A stretch of DNA of 31,818 nt from an uncultured Porphyromonadaceae bacterium (GTDB lineage: Bacteria; Bacteroidota; Bacteroidia; Bacteroidales; Muribaculaceae), in contig URQP01000012.1 of NCBI GenBank assembly GCA_900550025.1, positions 1-31,818 on the forward strand, written 5' to 3'. The notes below the pieces were generated by a model that was given only the letters and a program-made list of their open reading frames with translations, was not told where the DNA came from and searched no databases. Positions 1-7,093 of the stretch are shown piece by piece. A program made the translations under genes and the position numbers. The first letter of the stretch is position 1, and the number at the start of each line of letters is the position of its first letter.

Positions 1-44
1 GCAATCGGCAGCCCTGACTTATATATACCGAGCCGTGGCTTTTA

Positions 45-158
45 GCATTCTCCGATGCCAGTGCCAGCCCCGTGGGGGCTGTTGCCGAGTAACCCACAGC
101 CTTGACCGTGGGCTGGAGTGGCTATGTGGCATCGGCCTCGTAGAGGTCGAGCTTGAAG
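45..158 (-). repeat. REP-like inverted repeat, left copy
   Basis: Read on the minus strand, this segment matches 669..782 almost base for base over about 110 bp, so the two copies are inverted around the transposase gene. It holds the palindromic core cagcccc-N-ggggctg and a second stem, cccacggt...ctgtggg. Such paired palindromes flanking a Y1 transposase gene are the hallmark of REP/BIME elements mobilised by REP-associated tyrosine transposases. Bases 1-44 outside the repeat show no gene. Confidence 0.8.
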
Positions 159-159
159 T

Positions 160-612
160 TTAATTGTCACTTATAAAATATTGGAATTTATCCGATAATC
201 CGGCTAAATCAAAGAATTCCGACAATTCTTCCGCGAATGATTTTCTTCTGTGATGCTCCTGCTGGTTGGATATGTAAGATACGACCTTATCCATATCCCT
301 TTTGCTGAATGTCGATGCAAAATACGACTTTCCCCATCCTTGGAAGCCATAAAACAAATGGTTCTCAGCCATCCATCGGCTGCTACGGCTTTTCACCTCC
401 CGCATATATTCGGACGGAGACATCTCCGCTGACAATTCCTCCGCGATATGGATATGGTCAGGCATTCCGTTTATGGCAATTACCCGGCATCCTGAATTTT
501 CGGAGATTCCGCAGATGTATTTATATAGGCGTGGTGTTGTGTCAGTATCAAGTACCCGAAGGTTGGCTTTTGTGCGGAATACGAAGTGGAAGAATGAGTT
601 GATGTAGGCCAT
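160..612 (-). CDS. Y1 (HUH) transposase, IS200/REP-associated type
   Basis: A 150-residue single-domain transposase of the Y1_Tnp (IS200/RAYT) family, which cuts and rejoins single-stranded DNA at hairpins. The HUH motif is visible as H53-I-H55 in PDHIH. The catalytic tyrosine is probably Y113 in the helix VVSYISNQ, with Q117 one turn later, as usual for the family. Length fits the family (about 140-160). I chose the ATG at 612, which gives the typical family N-terminus MAYINSFFHFVFRTK; a frame extension to 648 has no family support. The gene stands alone, with no tnpB partner, between two inverted REP-like copies (45..158 and 669..782). That favours a domesticated REP-associated transposase over a complete IS200 insertion. 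No frameshift is seen and the active-site residues are intact, so it may be functional. Confidence 0.88.
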   Translation of the reverse strand: MAYINSFFHFVFRTKANLRVLDTDTTPRLYKYICGISENSGCRVIAINGMPDHIHIAEELSAEMSPSEYMREVKSRSSRWMAENHLFYGFQGWGKSYFASTFSKRDMDKVVSYISNQQEHHRRKSFAEELSEFFDLAGLSDKFQYFISDN

Positions 613-668
613 AGTATGGAGTTTTATAGCCTCAAAAATAGCAAACATTTACAGCTTGTGCAATTTTG

Positions 669-782
669 CTTCAAGCACGACCTCTACGAGGCCGATGCCA
701 TCGCACAGCCACTGCCCACCGCCAAGGCGGTGGGTTACTCGGCAACAGCCCCTACGGGGCTGGCACTGGCATCGAAGAACGC
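669..782 (+). repeat. REP-like inverted repeat, right copy
   Basis: This is the inverted partner of 45..158. It carries cccaccgccaaggcggtggg (9-bp arms, 2-base loop), then a spacer containing actcggcaac, then cagcccctacggggctg. A separate small hairpin, ATGCCGC-GGT-GCGGCAT, follows at 786..802. A diverged third copy lies far away at 21083..21147. Confidence 0.8.
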
Positions 783-865
783 CGGATGCCGCGGTGCGGC
801 ATACCCATGGGGCTGATATGGACAGCTATCTGGATGTCTTCAAATATCTAACGACCAGTTTGTAT

Positions 866-2401
866 TTATTTTTTCAGGCGAAGCTCATAGAGGTCGCCGC
901 GGCGGTCGCGCAAGTTCTTGACACTTCCGTAGGTGTGGAGCTGCGACAGAAGGTCGAGGTCCACGTCGGAAATCAGAATCATTTCCGTGTTTGGAGTGGC
1001 CTCCGCCCGGGTGCCGTCGGTAGGGAAAGCGAAGTCGCAAGGAGTGAACACACCCGACTGTGCATACTGTATGTCCATATTGTGTACCCTCGGCAAGTTG
1101 CCCACACTGCCCGCTATCGCCACGAAACACTCGTTCTCGATGGCACGCGCATGTGCGCATACACGCACGCGCGAGTAGGCGTTCTGCGTGTCGGTAAGGA
1201 ACGGCACGAACAGAATCTGCATGCCGTCGTCGGCCATCAGGCGCGACAGTTCCGGAAATTCTACGTCGTAGCATATCAGCACGCCGATTTTCGCGCAATC
1301 GGTATCGAAAGTCTGTATTCTCCGTCCGCCGCTCAATCCCCAGCTCTTTATCTCGTCGGGAGTGACGTGGATTTTCTCGTACATCTCGTAAGAGCCGTCT
1401 CGGCGGCAAAGGTAGCCCACGTTGTAGAGCCTTCCGTCATCCTTCACTAACGGCATGCTGCCGGTTATGATATTGATATTGTAGCTTATCGCCAATTTAA
1501 TGAAACGGTCGCGTATCTCTTCCGTGTATTTAGCCAGACCACGGATTGCAGCCGATTCGCCCTCATTGTTGAAGCGCGCCATCAGCGGAGCGTTGAAATA
1601 TTCCGGGAACAGGACGAAATCGCTCTGATAGTCAGAAACTGCGTCGACGAAATATTCTACCTGCTCGAAAAGGTCGTCAAGCGAGCGGTAGGGGCGCATT
1701 TGCCATTGCACAAGCCCCACCCTGACAGTCGATTTCTTGGTTATGGCATCTTGCGGCGACGGCTCGTAATATATGTTATCCCACTGCAAGAGGCACGCGA
1801 AATGCTTCGACTCCTCGTCGTTTGGCAAATAGTTGCGCATCACCTTGCGCACATGGAAATCGTTCGACAACTGGAACGTAAGCACCGGGTCGTAAATCTC
1901 CTTTTGCCGTACCTTGTTGATATACTCGCGCGGACGCAACTTATCGGCATACTTATGATAGTTCGGTATGCGTCCGCCGAACATTATAGCCTTTAGGTTG
2001 AGCGACTCGCACAAGTCCTTGCGGTACTCGTACATACGGCGGGCAAGACGCAACCCCCGGTATGCCGGATGGATGAACACCTCTATGCCGTAGAGGATGT
2101 TGCCGTCGGGATTGTGGGTGCTGAAAGTCTCGTTGCCCGTTACCTGCGCATACGTATGGTCGTTCTTCACCAGATTATAATCGACTATTATAGAGAGCGC
2201 GCAGCCCACTATCTTGTCGTCGACAACAGTCACTATCTGCCCTTCCGGGAATATGTTTATCAGCTTCTGTATCTGGGCGCGTGTCCAGAACACGTCGCTG
2301 CCGTCGGAATATACTCTTGTAAACGATTGTGAAAGCTGTTCGTAGTCCTCCATCTGGAGAGTGCGGATTTGCACTTTGTTGATTTTAATAGAATCTTCCA
2401 T
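866..2401 (-). CDS. GNAT acetyltransferase-nitrilase fusion protein
   Basis: A 511-residue bifunctional-looking cytoplasmic protein. Residues about 8-215 resemble a GNAT N-acetyltransferase: an N-terminal QIRTLQMEDYEQL strand-helix, then the acetyl-CoA loop region around HPAYRGLRLARRMYEYR. Residues about 228-505 are a carbon-nitrogen hydrolase (nitrilase superfamily) domain with the full triad: E267 in LFPEYFNAP, K343 in YEKIHVTP and C377 in GVLICYDVEFPE. This architecture is known and widespread in bacteria; the physiological substrate is not established, and amide hydrolysis or an acyl-transfer pair on an amine substrate is only inference. It has no signal peptide. It is transcribed alone, divergent from the porin locus, from a candidate promoter at 2444..2474. 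Nothing appears broken. Confidence 0.92.
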   Translation of the reverse strand: MEDSIKINKVQIRTLQMEDYEQLSQSFTRVYSDGSDVFWTRAQIQKLINIFPEGQIVTVVDDKIVGCALSIIVDYNLVKNDHTYAQVTGNETFSTHNPDGNILYGIEVFIHPAYRGLRLARRMYEYRKDLCESLNLKAIMFGGRIPNYHKYADKLRPREYINKVRQKEIYDPVLTFQLSNDFHVRKVMRNYLPNDEESKHFACLLQWDNIYYEPSPQDAITKKSTVRVGLVQWQMRPYRSLDDLFEQVEYFVDAVSDYQSDFVLFPEYFNAPLMARFNNEGESAAIRGLAKYTEEIRDRFIKLAISYNINIITGSMPLVKDDGRLYNVGYLCRRDGSYEMYEKIHVTPDEIKSWGLSGGRRIQTFDTDCAKIGVLICYDVEFPELSRLMADDGMQILFVPFLTDTQNAYSRVRVCAHARAIENECFVAIAGSVGNLPRVHNMDIQYAQSGVFTPCDFAFPTDGTRAEATPNTEMILISDVDLDLLSQLHTYGSVKNLRDRRGDLYELRLKK

Positions 2402-2443
2402 AGCCTGATTCCTTTTAAATAAGATCTGTGTAATTTTTCGCTG

Positions 2444-2474
2444 CGAAATTACCGCAAATTAATTTCACACGCAA
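2444..2474 (-). promoter_or_regulatory. Candidate promoter of the GNAT-nitrilase gene
   Basis: On the minus strand TTG (2472-2474) is followed after 20 bases by TAATTTCG (2444-2451), one mismatch from the Bacteroidota -7 consensus TAnnTTTG. The distance to the start codon at 2401 is about 43 bases. Confidence 0.5.
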
Positions 2475-2478
2475 AACA

Positions 2479-2521
2479 TACCTACAAATACTGACTGCCG
2501 AGAACCGATTTACCTACAAAT
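2479..2521 (+). promoter_or_regulatory. Paired direct repeat in the divergent promoter region
   Basis: The 11-mer TACCTACAAAT occurs at 2479..2489 and again at 2511..2521, a spacing of 32 bp (three helical turns). The second copy lies directly upstream of the -33 element of the porin promoter. It is a possible activator site; no regulator is identified. Confidence 0.4.
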
Positions 2522-2526
2522 TGCGA

Positions 2527-2557
2527 TTGAAACGCTGAATTTGTGAGAATAACTTTG
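2527..2557 (+). promoter_or_regulatory. Promoter of the porin-imelysin-dihaem locus
   Basis: TTG at 2527-2529, a 20-base spacer and TAACTTTG at 2550-2557 match the Bacteroidota sigma-ABfr promoter form exactly. Transcription would begin near 2563, about 25 bases before the porin ATG at 2588. Confidence 0.7.
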
Positions 2558-2587
2558 CGGAAGTTAAAAATCACAAAAACGGAATTT

Positions 2588-3952
2588 ATGAAAATCAAAA
2601 TTTTCGCTCTTTCGTTCTGCTTCGCGGCTGCCGGTCTGTCCGGCTTGTCGGCTGCAGAAAACGGAAATACGAAAGCTGAAGAACCGGTTAGCAAAGAGGC
2701 CGAAAAAGAGCCTTCAAAATTGGAGAAAATAATGAGGCGCTTCTCGATTGGCGGATATGGAGAAGCCGTCTACGCACGTAATTTTTATAGCGACAACGTA
2801 TACCGCTACAGCCGTCCGGAGCAATATAAGAATGATCCGAGCCACGGCCGCTTTGACATACCGCACGCCGTAATCTACCTGTCATACGACTTCGGGAAAG
2901 GATGGAAAATGTCGTCGGAAATAGAGTTCGAGCACGGCGGCGGAGGTTCGGCCGTTGAACAGGAGTTTGAAGAAGCCGGCGAATGGGAAAGCGAGATTGA
3001 GAGGGGCGGCGAAGTGGAGCTGGAGCAATTCTGGATTGAAAAGTCGTTCATGCCGCAGCTCAATGTCCGTGCCGGGCATATCGTCGTGCCGGTAGGTTTG
3101 ACCAACGCCCACCACGAGCCTTTGGAGTTCTTCACGGTCTACCGTCCGGAGGGCGAGGCCACAATCCTGCCGTGCACATGGCATGAAACGGGAATAAGCG
3201 TATGGGGGCGAGCCGGGGATTGGCGTTACGAAGCGCAGTTCCTTGCCGGACTGGACGCTTTTTTCTTCTCGCGCGACAACTGGATACAGGGAGGCAACGG
3301 CAGCCCTTTCGAGTTCAAGACCGCCAATAAATATGCGGTAGCCGCCCGCGTCGACAATTATTCCATAAAAGGGCTGCGCATCGGGCTTAGCGGTTATTAC
3401 ACGCACTCGATGCACAACACAATGCCCCACGATATGGAAGGCGAGGACCAATACGGCAACAAAAAGACCTACGACCACATCAAAGGCAAGGTGGCAATCG
3501 GCGCATTGGATTTCACATACAACGACCATAACTGGATTGTCCGCGGCAACGCCGACTACGGCTATCTGAGCGACGCTTCGGAAATCTCGGAGATAAAACG
3601 CAACCGCACAGCCAACAATGCACCTTACAACAAGACGGCCGTCGGCAAGAATGCCGTGGCATTAGGAATGGAAGCAGGCTACGATTTCTTCTCGCAGATA
3701 GCCAAGACGCGTGCCGACAACCAGAAATTCTATCTTTTCGGACGCTACGACTATTACAATTCCTACATCCCGGAACACGACATGGCGAAATATGAGTTTA
3801 CCGGCCGTCACAAGATGACTTTCGGCATCAACTATTATCCTATCCCGCAAATCGTGATAAAAGGCGAATATTCGAAACGCTTTTTCAAGACTCCGTTCAA
3901 CGACGAGCCTTCCGTCTCGATAGGAATAGCCTATATGGGATTCTTCAATTAA
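2588..3952 (+). CDS. Outer-membrane porin-like beta-barrel protein
   Basis: A 454-residue protein with a signal peptide (MKIKIFALSFCFAAAGLSG, probable cleavage after LSA), a short acidic linker and then a beta-barrel. Alternating-strand segments such as GYGEAVYARNFY, RFDIPHAVIYLSYDF, GLRIGLSGYYTH and YLFGRYDYYNSY recur through the protein. It ends in AYMGFFN, close to the C-terminal aromatic signature of barrel proteins. It resembles the phosphate-selective porin (OprO/OprP-like) group of Bacteroidetes; the substrate cannot be read from the sequence. I chose the ATG at 2588, after the promoter at 2527..2557 and at the start of the signal peptide; a frame extension upstream to 2543 would begin inside the promoter. 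It is the first gene of a plus-strand set with an imelysin lipoprotein 34 bases downstream. That suggests passage of an iron or other metal complex, which is inference. Residues about 110-145 are notably acidic and glycine-rich. Confidence 0.8.
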   Translation: MKIKIFALSFCFAAAGLSGLSAAENGNTKAEEPVSKEAEKEPSKLEKIMRRFSIGGYGEAVYARNFYSDNVYRYSRPEQYKNDPSHGRFDIPHAVIYLSYDFGKGWKMSSEIEFEHGGGGSAVEQEFEEAGEWESEIERGGEVELEQFWIEKSFMPQLNVRAGHIVVPVGLTNAHHEPLEFFTVYRPEGEATILPCTWHETGISVWGRAGDWRYEAQFLAGLDAFFFSRDNWIQGGNGSPFEFKTANKYAVAARVDNYSIKGLRIGLSGYYTHSMHNTMPHDMEGEDQYGNKKTYDHIKGKVAIGALDFTYNDHNWIVRGNADYGYLSDASEISEIKRNRTANNAPYNKTAVGKNAVALGMEAGYDFFSQIAKTRADNQKFYLFGRYDYYNSYIPEHDMAKYEFTGRHKMTFGINYYPIPQIVIKGEYSKRFFKTPFNDEPSVSIGIAYMGFFN

Positions 3953-3986
3953 AAATTCACTAACATAATAAAAACACAGAGGAATT

Positions 3987-5255
3987 ATGAAAAAAGTATC
4001 AAAATTAGTAATGATGCTGCTTGCCGGCGTGCTTTCTATGGCAAGCTTCGCATCGTGCGACGACAACAACGACGAGCCTACACCCGGCACTGGCGAGCTT
4101 ACGGAGAAAGAACAGGAGATGAAAGCCATCGCCGAACAATTCGTAAGCGCAACTGTAAACGAAACCTACAAATTGCTTGCCGACTACACCGACCAGCTTT
4201 GCAACGCTATGATTGACTTGCGCGAAAAAGTGCGTGACGGCTCGGTTCAGGACGCCGACGTGAAGAATGTCTGCGACATTTTCCTTGAGGCACGCGCGGC
4301 CTACGAGGAGAGCGAGGCATTCCTTTTCGGAGCGGCATCCGACTTCGGTATCGACCCGCATATCGACACTTGGCCGCTCGACCTTCCGGGTCTGGCGCAG
4401 GCGTTGACCAACGATTTGCAAATCGAGGCTATGGACGTAGCTGACGACGGCTCGTGGAGCGGCGACACATACGCCGGCAACAAGCTCGGTCAGGAGCTGC
4501 TCGGTTTCCACGGCATAGAGTTCGTGATATTCCGCGACGGCGCGCCGCGCACGGCCGCCGACCTTTTGGGCAACGAGGATTATCCTGAATTTACGGCAGC
4601 AATCCCCGGCAAGACGGTCTCAGGATTGAATGAAGTGATTTTCGCGGCTGCCGTAGCCGGCGACCTGCGCAACTGCTGCTTCCGTATGGAAGTCGCATGG
4701 AACAAGGAAGCTCCGGCTGCCCATATAACAAAGGTGGAAGAATTGGAATGGCCTGTTACCGTCGGCAGCGGTGACCTCTCTTACGGCGAGAATTTCCTTA
4801 TGGCAGGACAGGCAGGCAGCACTTACGCCACTTGGCGCTTGGCCATGGACGCCATCCTCGTGGCAGGATGCCAGAACATCGCCGACGAGGTAGGTCAGCA
4901 GAAAATGGGACAACCGGCTTACGGCACGGATATCAACTACATCGAGTCGCCTTACAGCCACATGTCGCTTGTCGACTTCCACGACAATATGGTCAGCATC
5001 GAGAACTGCTATATGGGAGGACGCGAGGAAGTGAGAGACGAGACAAAATCGCTCCACGCCTACTTGCAGAAATACAATCCTGAGCTTGACACCAAAGTGG
5101 TAAACGCAATCAACGACGCAAAGGCAAAGATTAAGGCTTGCCCGGCCCCATTCGTGCAAAACTACACGGCTCCTGAAGTGAAGACGGCAATCGAGGCATG
5201 CAGCACACTGTCGTCTGCCCTCTCGGAAGCAAGCGAGTGGATTTCGGCCAACTGA
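3987..5255 (+). CDS. Imelysin family (peptidase M75-like) lipoprotein
   Basis: A 422-residue surface or periplasmic lipoprotein. The signal peptide ends in the lipobox SFASC, followed by DDNNDE, an acidic tail typical of exported Bacteroidetes lipoproteins. The imelysin signature GxHxxE is present as G173-F-H175-G-I-E178 in the segment LLGFHGIEFV. Imelysin-like proteins (relatives of IrpA and EfeO M75 domains) are linked to iron uptake and bind metal through this motif; protease activity is doubtful. It lies between the porin and the di-haem protein. Imelysin genes beside DUF1111 genes are a recurrent pairing in other phyla, supporting a joint iron/redox role. The frame is intact, and the ATG at 3987 fits the signal peptide. 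Confidence 0.92.
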   Translation: MKKVSKLVMMLLAGVLSMASFASCDDNNDEPTPGTGELTEKEQEMKAIAEQFVSATVNETYKLLADYTDQLCNAMIDLREKVRDGSVQDADVKNVCDIFLEARAAYEESEAFLFGAASDFGIDPHIDTWPLDLPGLAQALTNDLQIEAMDVADDGSWSGDTYAGNKLGQELLGFHGIEFVIFRDGAPRTAADLLGNEDYPEFTAAIPGKTVSGLNEVIFAAAVAGDLRNCCFRMEVAWNKEAPAAHITKVEELEWPVTVGSGDLSYGENFLMAGQAGSTYATWRLAMDAILVAGCQNIADEVGQQKMGQPAYGTDINYIESPYSHMSLVDFHDNMVSIENCYMGGREEVRDETKSLHAYLQKYNPELDTKVVNAINDAKAKIKACPAPFVQNYTAPEVKTAIEACSTLSSALSEASEWISAN

Positions 5256-5260
5256 CATAT

Positions 5261-5324
5261 ATCCGCCAAGGCGGATGGTTACAGGTTATGGGTTAAGGGT
5301 TAACAGCCCTTGACCTACAACCAT
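5261..5324 (+). other. Intergenic tandem hairpins between imelysin and di-haem genes
   Basis: ATCCGCC-AA-GGCGGAT (5261..5276) is a perfect 7-bp hairpin. It is followed by a larger fold in which ATGGTT (5275..5280) pairs with AACCAT (5319..5324) and GGTTAAGGG (5291..5299) pairs with CCCTTGACC (5307..5315, one G-U pair). No T-tract follows, so this is more likely an mRNA stability or processing element than a terminator. Confidence 0.6.
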
Positions 5325-5352
5325 TTAGAAACAGACTATAATTTTTAAAACT

Positions 5353-6999
5353 ATGAAAAGAAATAAATCATTATTACTCATCGCATGCCTGTCGATGGTG
5401 GCAATGGCATCATGCAATGACGAGAACGAGACACCTGACCCTGAAGAACAGACCGGCGATACCGGATATATCGGGAAAGCCGTAGGCAATTTCTCGGCAG
5501 AAGAATGGTATCCGGGAGGCGAGCTCGGTACTACCGACAACGTCACGCACAGCAGCTACGAGGACGAGTCACCGGCTGTCGCCAATCAGGGACTGTCTAC
5601 TGAATTCAAATATGGAGAGACTTTATTCGAACGGAATTTCAACACGGAGCAAAAACCGTTCAATGGTCTCGGTCCGGCATGGGTGCGCCAAGCCTGTATC
5701 ACCTGCCATCCGGGATACGGGCATGGCAAACGCATAGAGCGGTATAACGCCACCGACTACGGCAACGGCTACCTGCTCGTAATCTACCATCCAAGCGACA
5801 ATTCGTATATCGCGGAAGTCACCGGCATGCCGCAGACAAGAGCTACTTATCCGTTCCTGCCGCCAATCGACGAGGAGCAAATCGACATCCAGTGGCTGAA
5901 AGCCACCGACGGCGCGCTGCCTTTGCAATTTCCCGACGGCGAGACCTACGAGCTGATTTATCCGGAAGTCACCATCCCGCAATCAGCGTTCAACACCGAC
6001 CCGAAACCGACTGACTATGAAGTGCGTCTGGAATCGACTATCGGCATCTACGGCACAGGACTGCTTGACGCAATCACCGAAGAAGACATGAAAGCGCAAT
6101 ATATCGAATCTTCCAAATATCTGGAATTGAATCCGGCAATGTGGGCAGGAGGCGACTGGGCGGCATCAGCTTGGTACAGCCTTGCCGACGGCACAAAGAG
6201 AATCAAGCGTTTCACATACGCCATGACACGCGCTTCGTTGCAGGACGGAGCCGGGGCGAACGCCATCTGGAACATTCCGAATGTCACGCGCTCCGACCGC
6301 ACAAAGCTTTACACCACCGACGCATGGGCAAAAGCCATGTCGGAAACGCCGTCGGTGATAGCCGCCATCAAGGCCGACCCGGCATCTCCGTACTATGCCG
6401 ACGGCACCGACGCTGGAATTGCCGAGGCCGTACGCACCTTGCTTTCACCGAATACCGACCAGACAAACAATGCCTATCATAACTTCGCGCCGGAAATGGA
6501 AGACGACGACTACTATAACTTCATGATTTGGCACCGCGGGCTTGCAGTGCCTCGCGCCCGCAATCTGAACGACTCAAAAGTGCAGCACGGCAAAGACTTG
6601 TTTATGGAAATGGGTTGCGCGAATTGCCACCGTCCGTCGTGGACAACAGGCGACGACAACTATTGGCAGGACGCTATCTGCAAAGCGCAAGGGGAACTTC
6701 CGAAATATCCGCACCAGAAGATATGGCCATATACGGATATGGTACAGCACCGTCTGTTTATGAAGAACGACATTCGCACCGGATGGTGCCGCACGACTCC
6801 TCTCTGGGGACGCGGGCTGTCGCTCCAGAACACCGGCGCCGAGGACCGCTTGCACGACTGCCGGGCCCGTAATGAAATAGAAGCTATCATGTGGCATGGC
6901 TACAGCGAGCAAAGCGACGCCTTCGAATCAGCGAAGAAATTTTATAACCTTTCGAAGGAAGACCGCGAAGCTGTAGTCGCATTTCTGAGAGCAATCTGA
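5353..6999 (+). CDS. Di-haem oxidoreductase/peroxidase-like lipoprotein (DUF1111)
   Basis: A 548-residue c-type cytochrome lipoprotein: signal peptide MKRNKSLLLIACLSMVAMASC with lipobox MASC and an acidic tail (NDENE). Two haem-attachment sites are visible, C115-I-T-C118-H119 and C422-A-N-C425-H426. The segment TPLWGRGLSLQ near residue 480 is characteristic of DUF1111 (di-haem oxidoreductase, distantly related to MauG/cytochrome c peroxidases). The protein acts outside the inner membrane; the substrate is not known, and oxidation or reduction of iron for the neighbouring imelysin is a reasonable inference. Its haems need covalent attachment, which the CcsBA encoded directly downstream (7094) would supply. 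The 97-base gap to imelysin and the 94-base gap to ccsBA each contain a long hairpin. Confidence 0.92.
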   Translation: MKRNKSLLLIACLSMVAMASCNDENETPDPEEQTGDTGYIGKAVGNFSAEEWYPGGELGTTDNVTHSSYEDESPAVANQGLSTEFKYGETLFERNFNTEQKPFNGLGPAWVRQACITCHPGYGHGKRIERYNATDYGNGYLLVIYHPSDNSYIAEVTGMPQTRATYPFLPPIDEEQIDIQWLKATDGALPLQFPDGETYELIYPEVTIPQSAFNTDPKPTDYEVRLESTIGIYGTGLLDAITEEDMKAQYIESSKYLELNPAMWAGGDWAASAWYSLADGTKRIKRFTYAMTRASLQDGAGANAIWNIPNVTRSDRTKLYTTDAWAKAMSETPSVIAAIKADPASPYYADGTDAGIAEAVRTLLSPNTDQTNNAYHNFAPEMEDDDYYNFMIWHRGLAVPRARNLNDSKVQHGKDLFMEMGCANCHRPSWTTGDDNYWQDAICKAQGELPKYPHQKIWPYTDMVQHRLFMKNDIRTGWCRTTPLWGRGLSLQNTGAEDRLHDCRARNEIEAIMWHGYSEQSDAFESAKKFYNLSKEDREAVVAFLRAI

Positions 7000-7018
7000 A
7001 AATTGGTTATAGTGTTAG

Positions 7019-7062
7019 ATGGTTATAAGGTTATGTGTTCATACGCATAATCTTATAACCAT
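7019..7062 (+). other. Long 17-bp hairpin before ccsBA
   Basis: ATGGTTATAAGGTTATG (7019..7035) pairs with CATAATCTTATAACCAT (7046..7062) over 17 bp with one G-U pair and a 10-base loop. No T-run follows, so readthrough into ccsBA at 7094 is expected. It may tune transcript stability or expression of the synthase relative to its cytochrome. Confidence 0.7.
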
Positions 7063-7093
7063 TCAATCTGTCAACCCAACACCCGTTTTTATT

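Noticed and set aside
1..800. Complete IS200/IS605 insertion
   Set aside because: No tnpB and the flanks are inverted REP-like units, not the asymmetric hairpin ends of IS200/IS605.
656..1450. Open frame of 264 codons on the plus strand
   Set aside because: It is antisense to the GNAT-nitrilase gene and starts inside the REP repeat; no family features.
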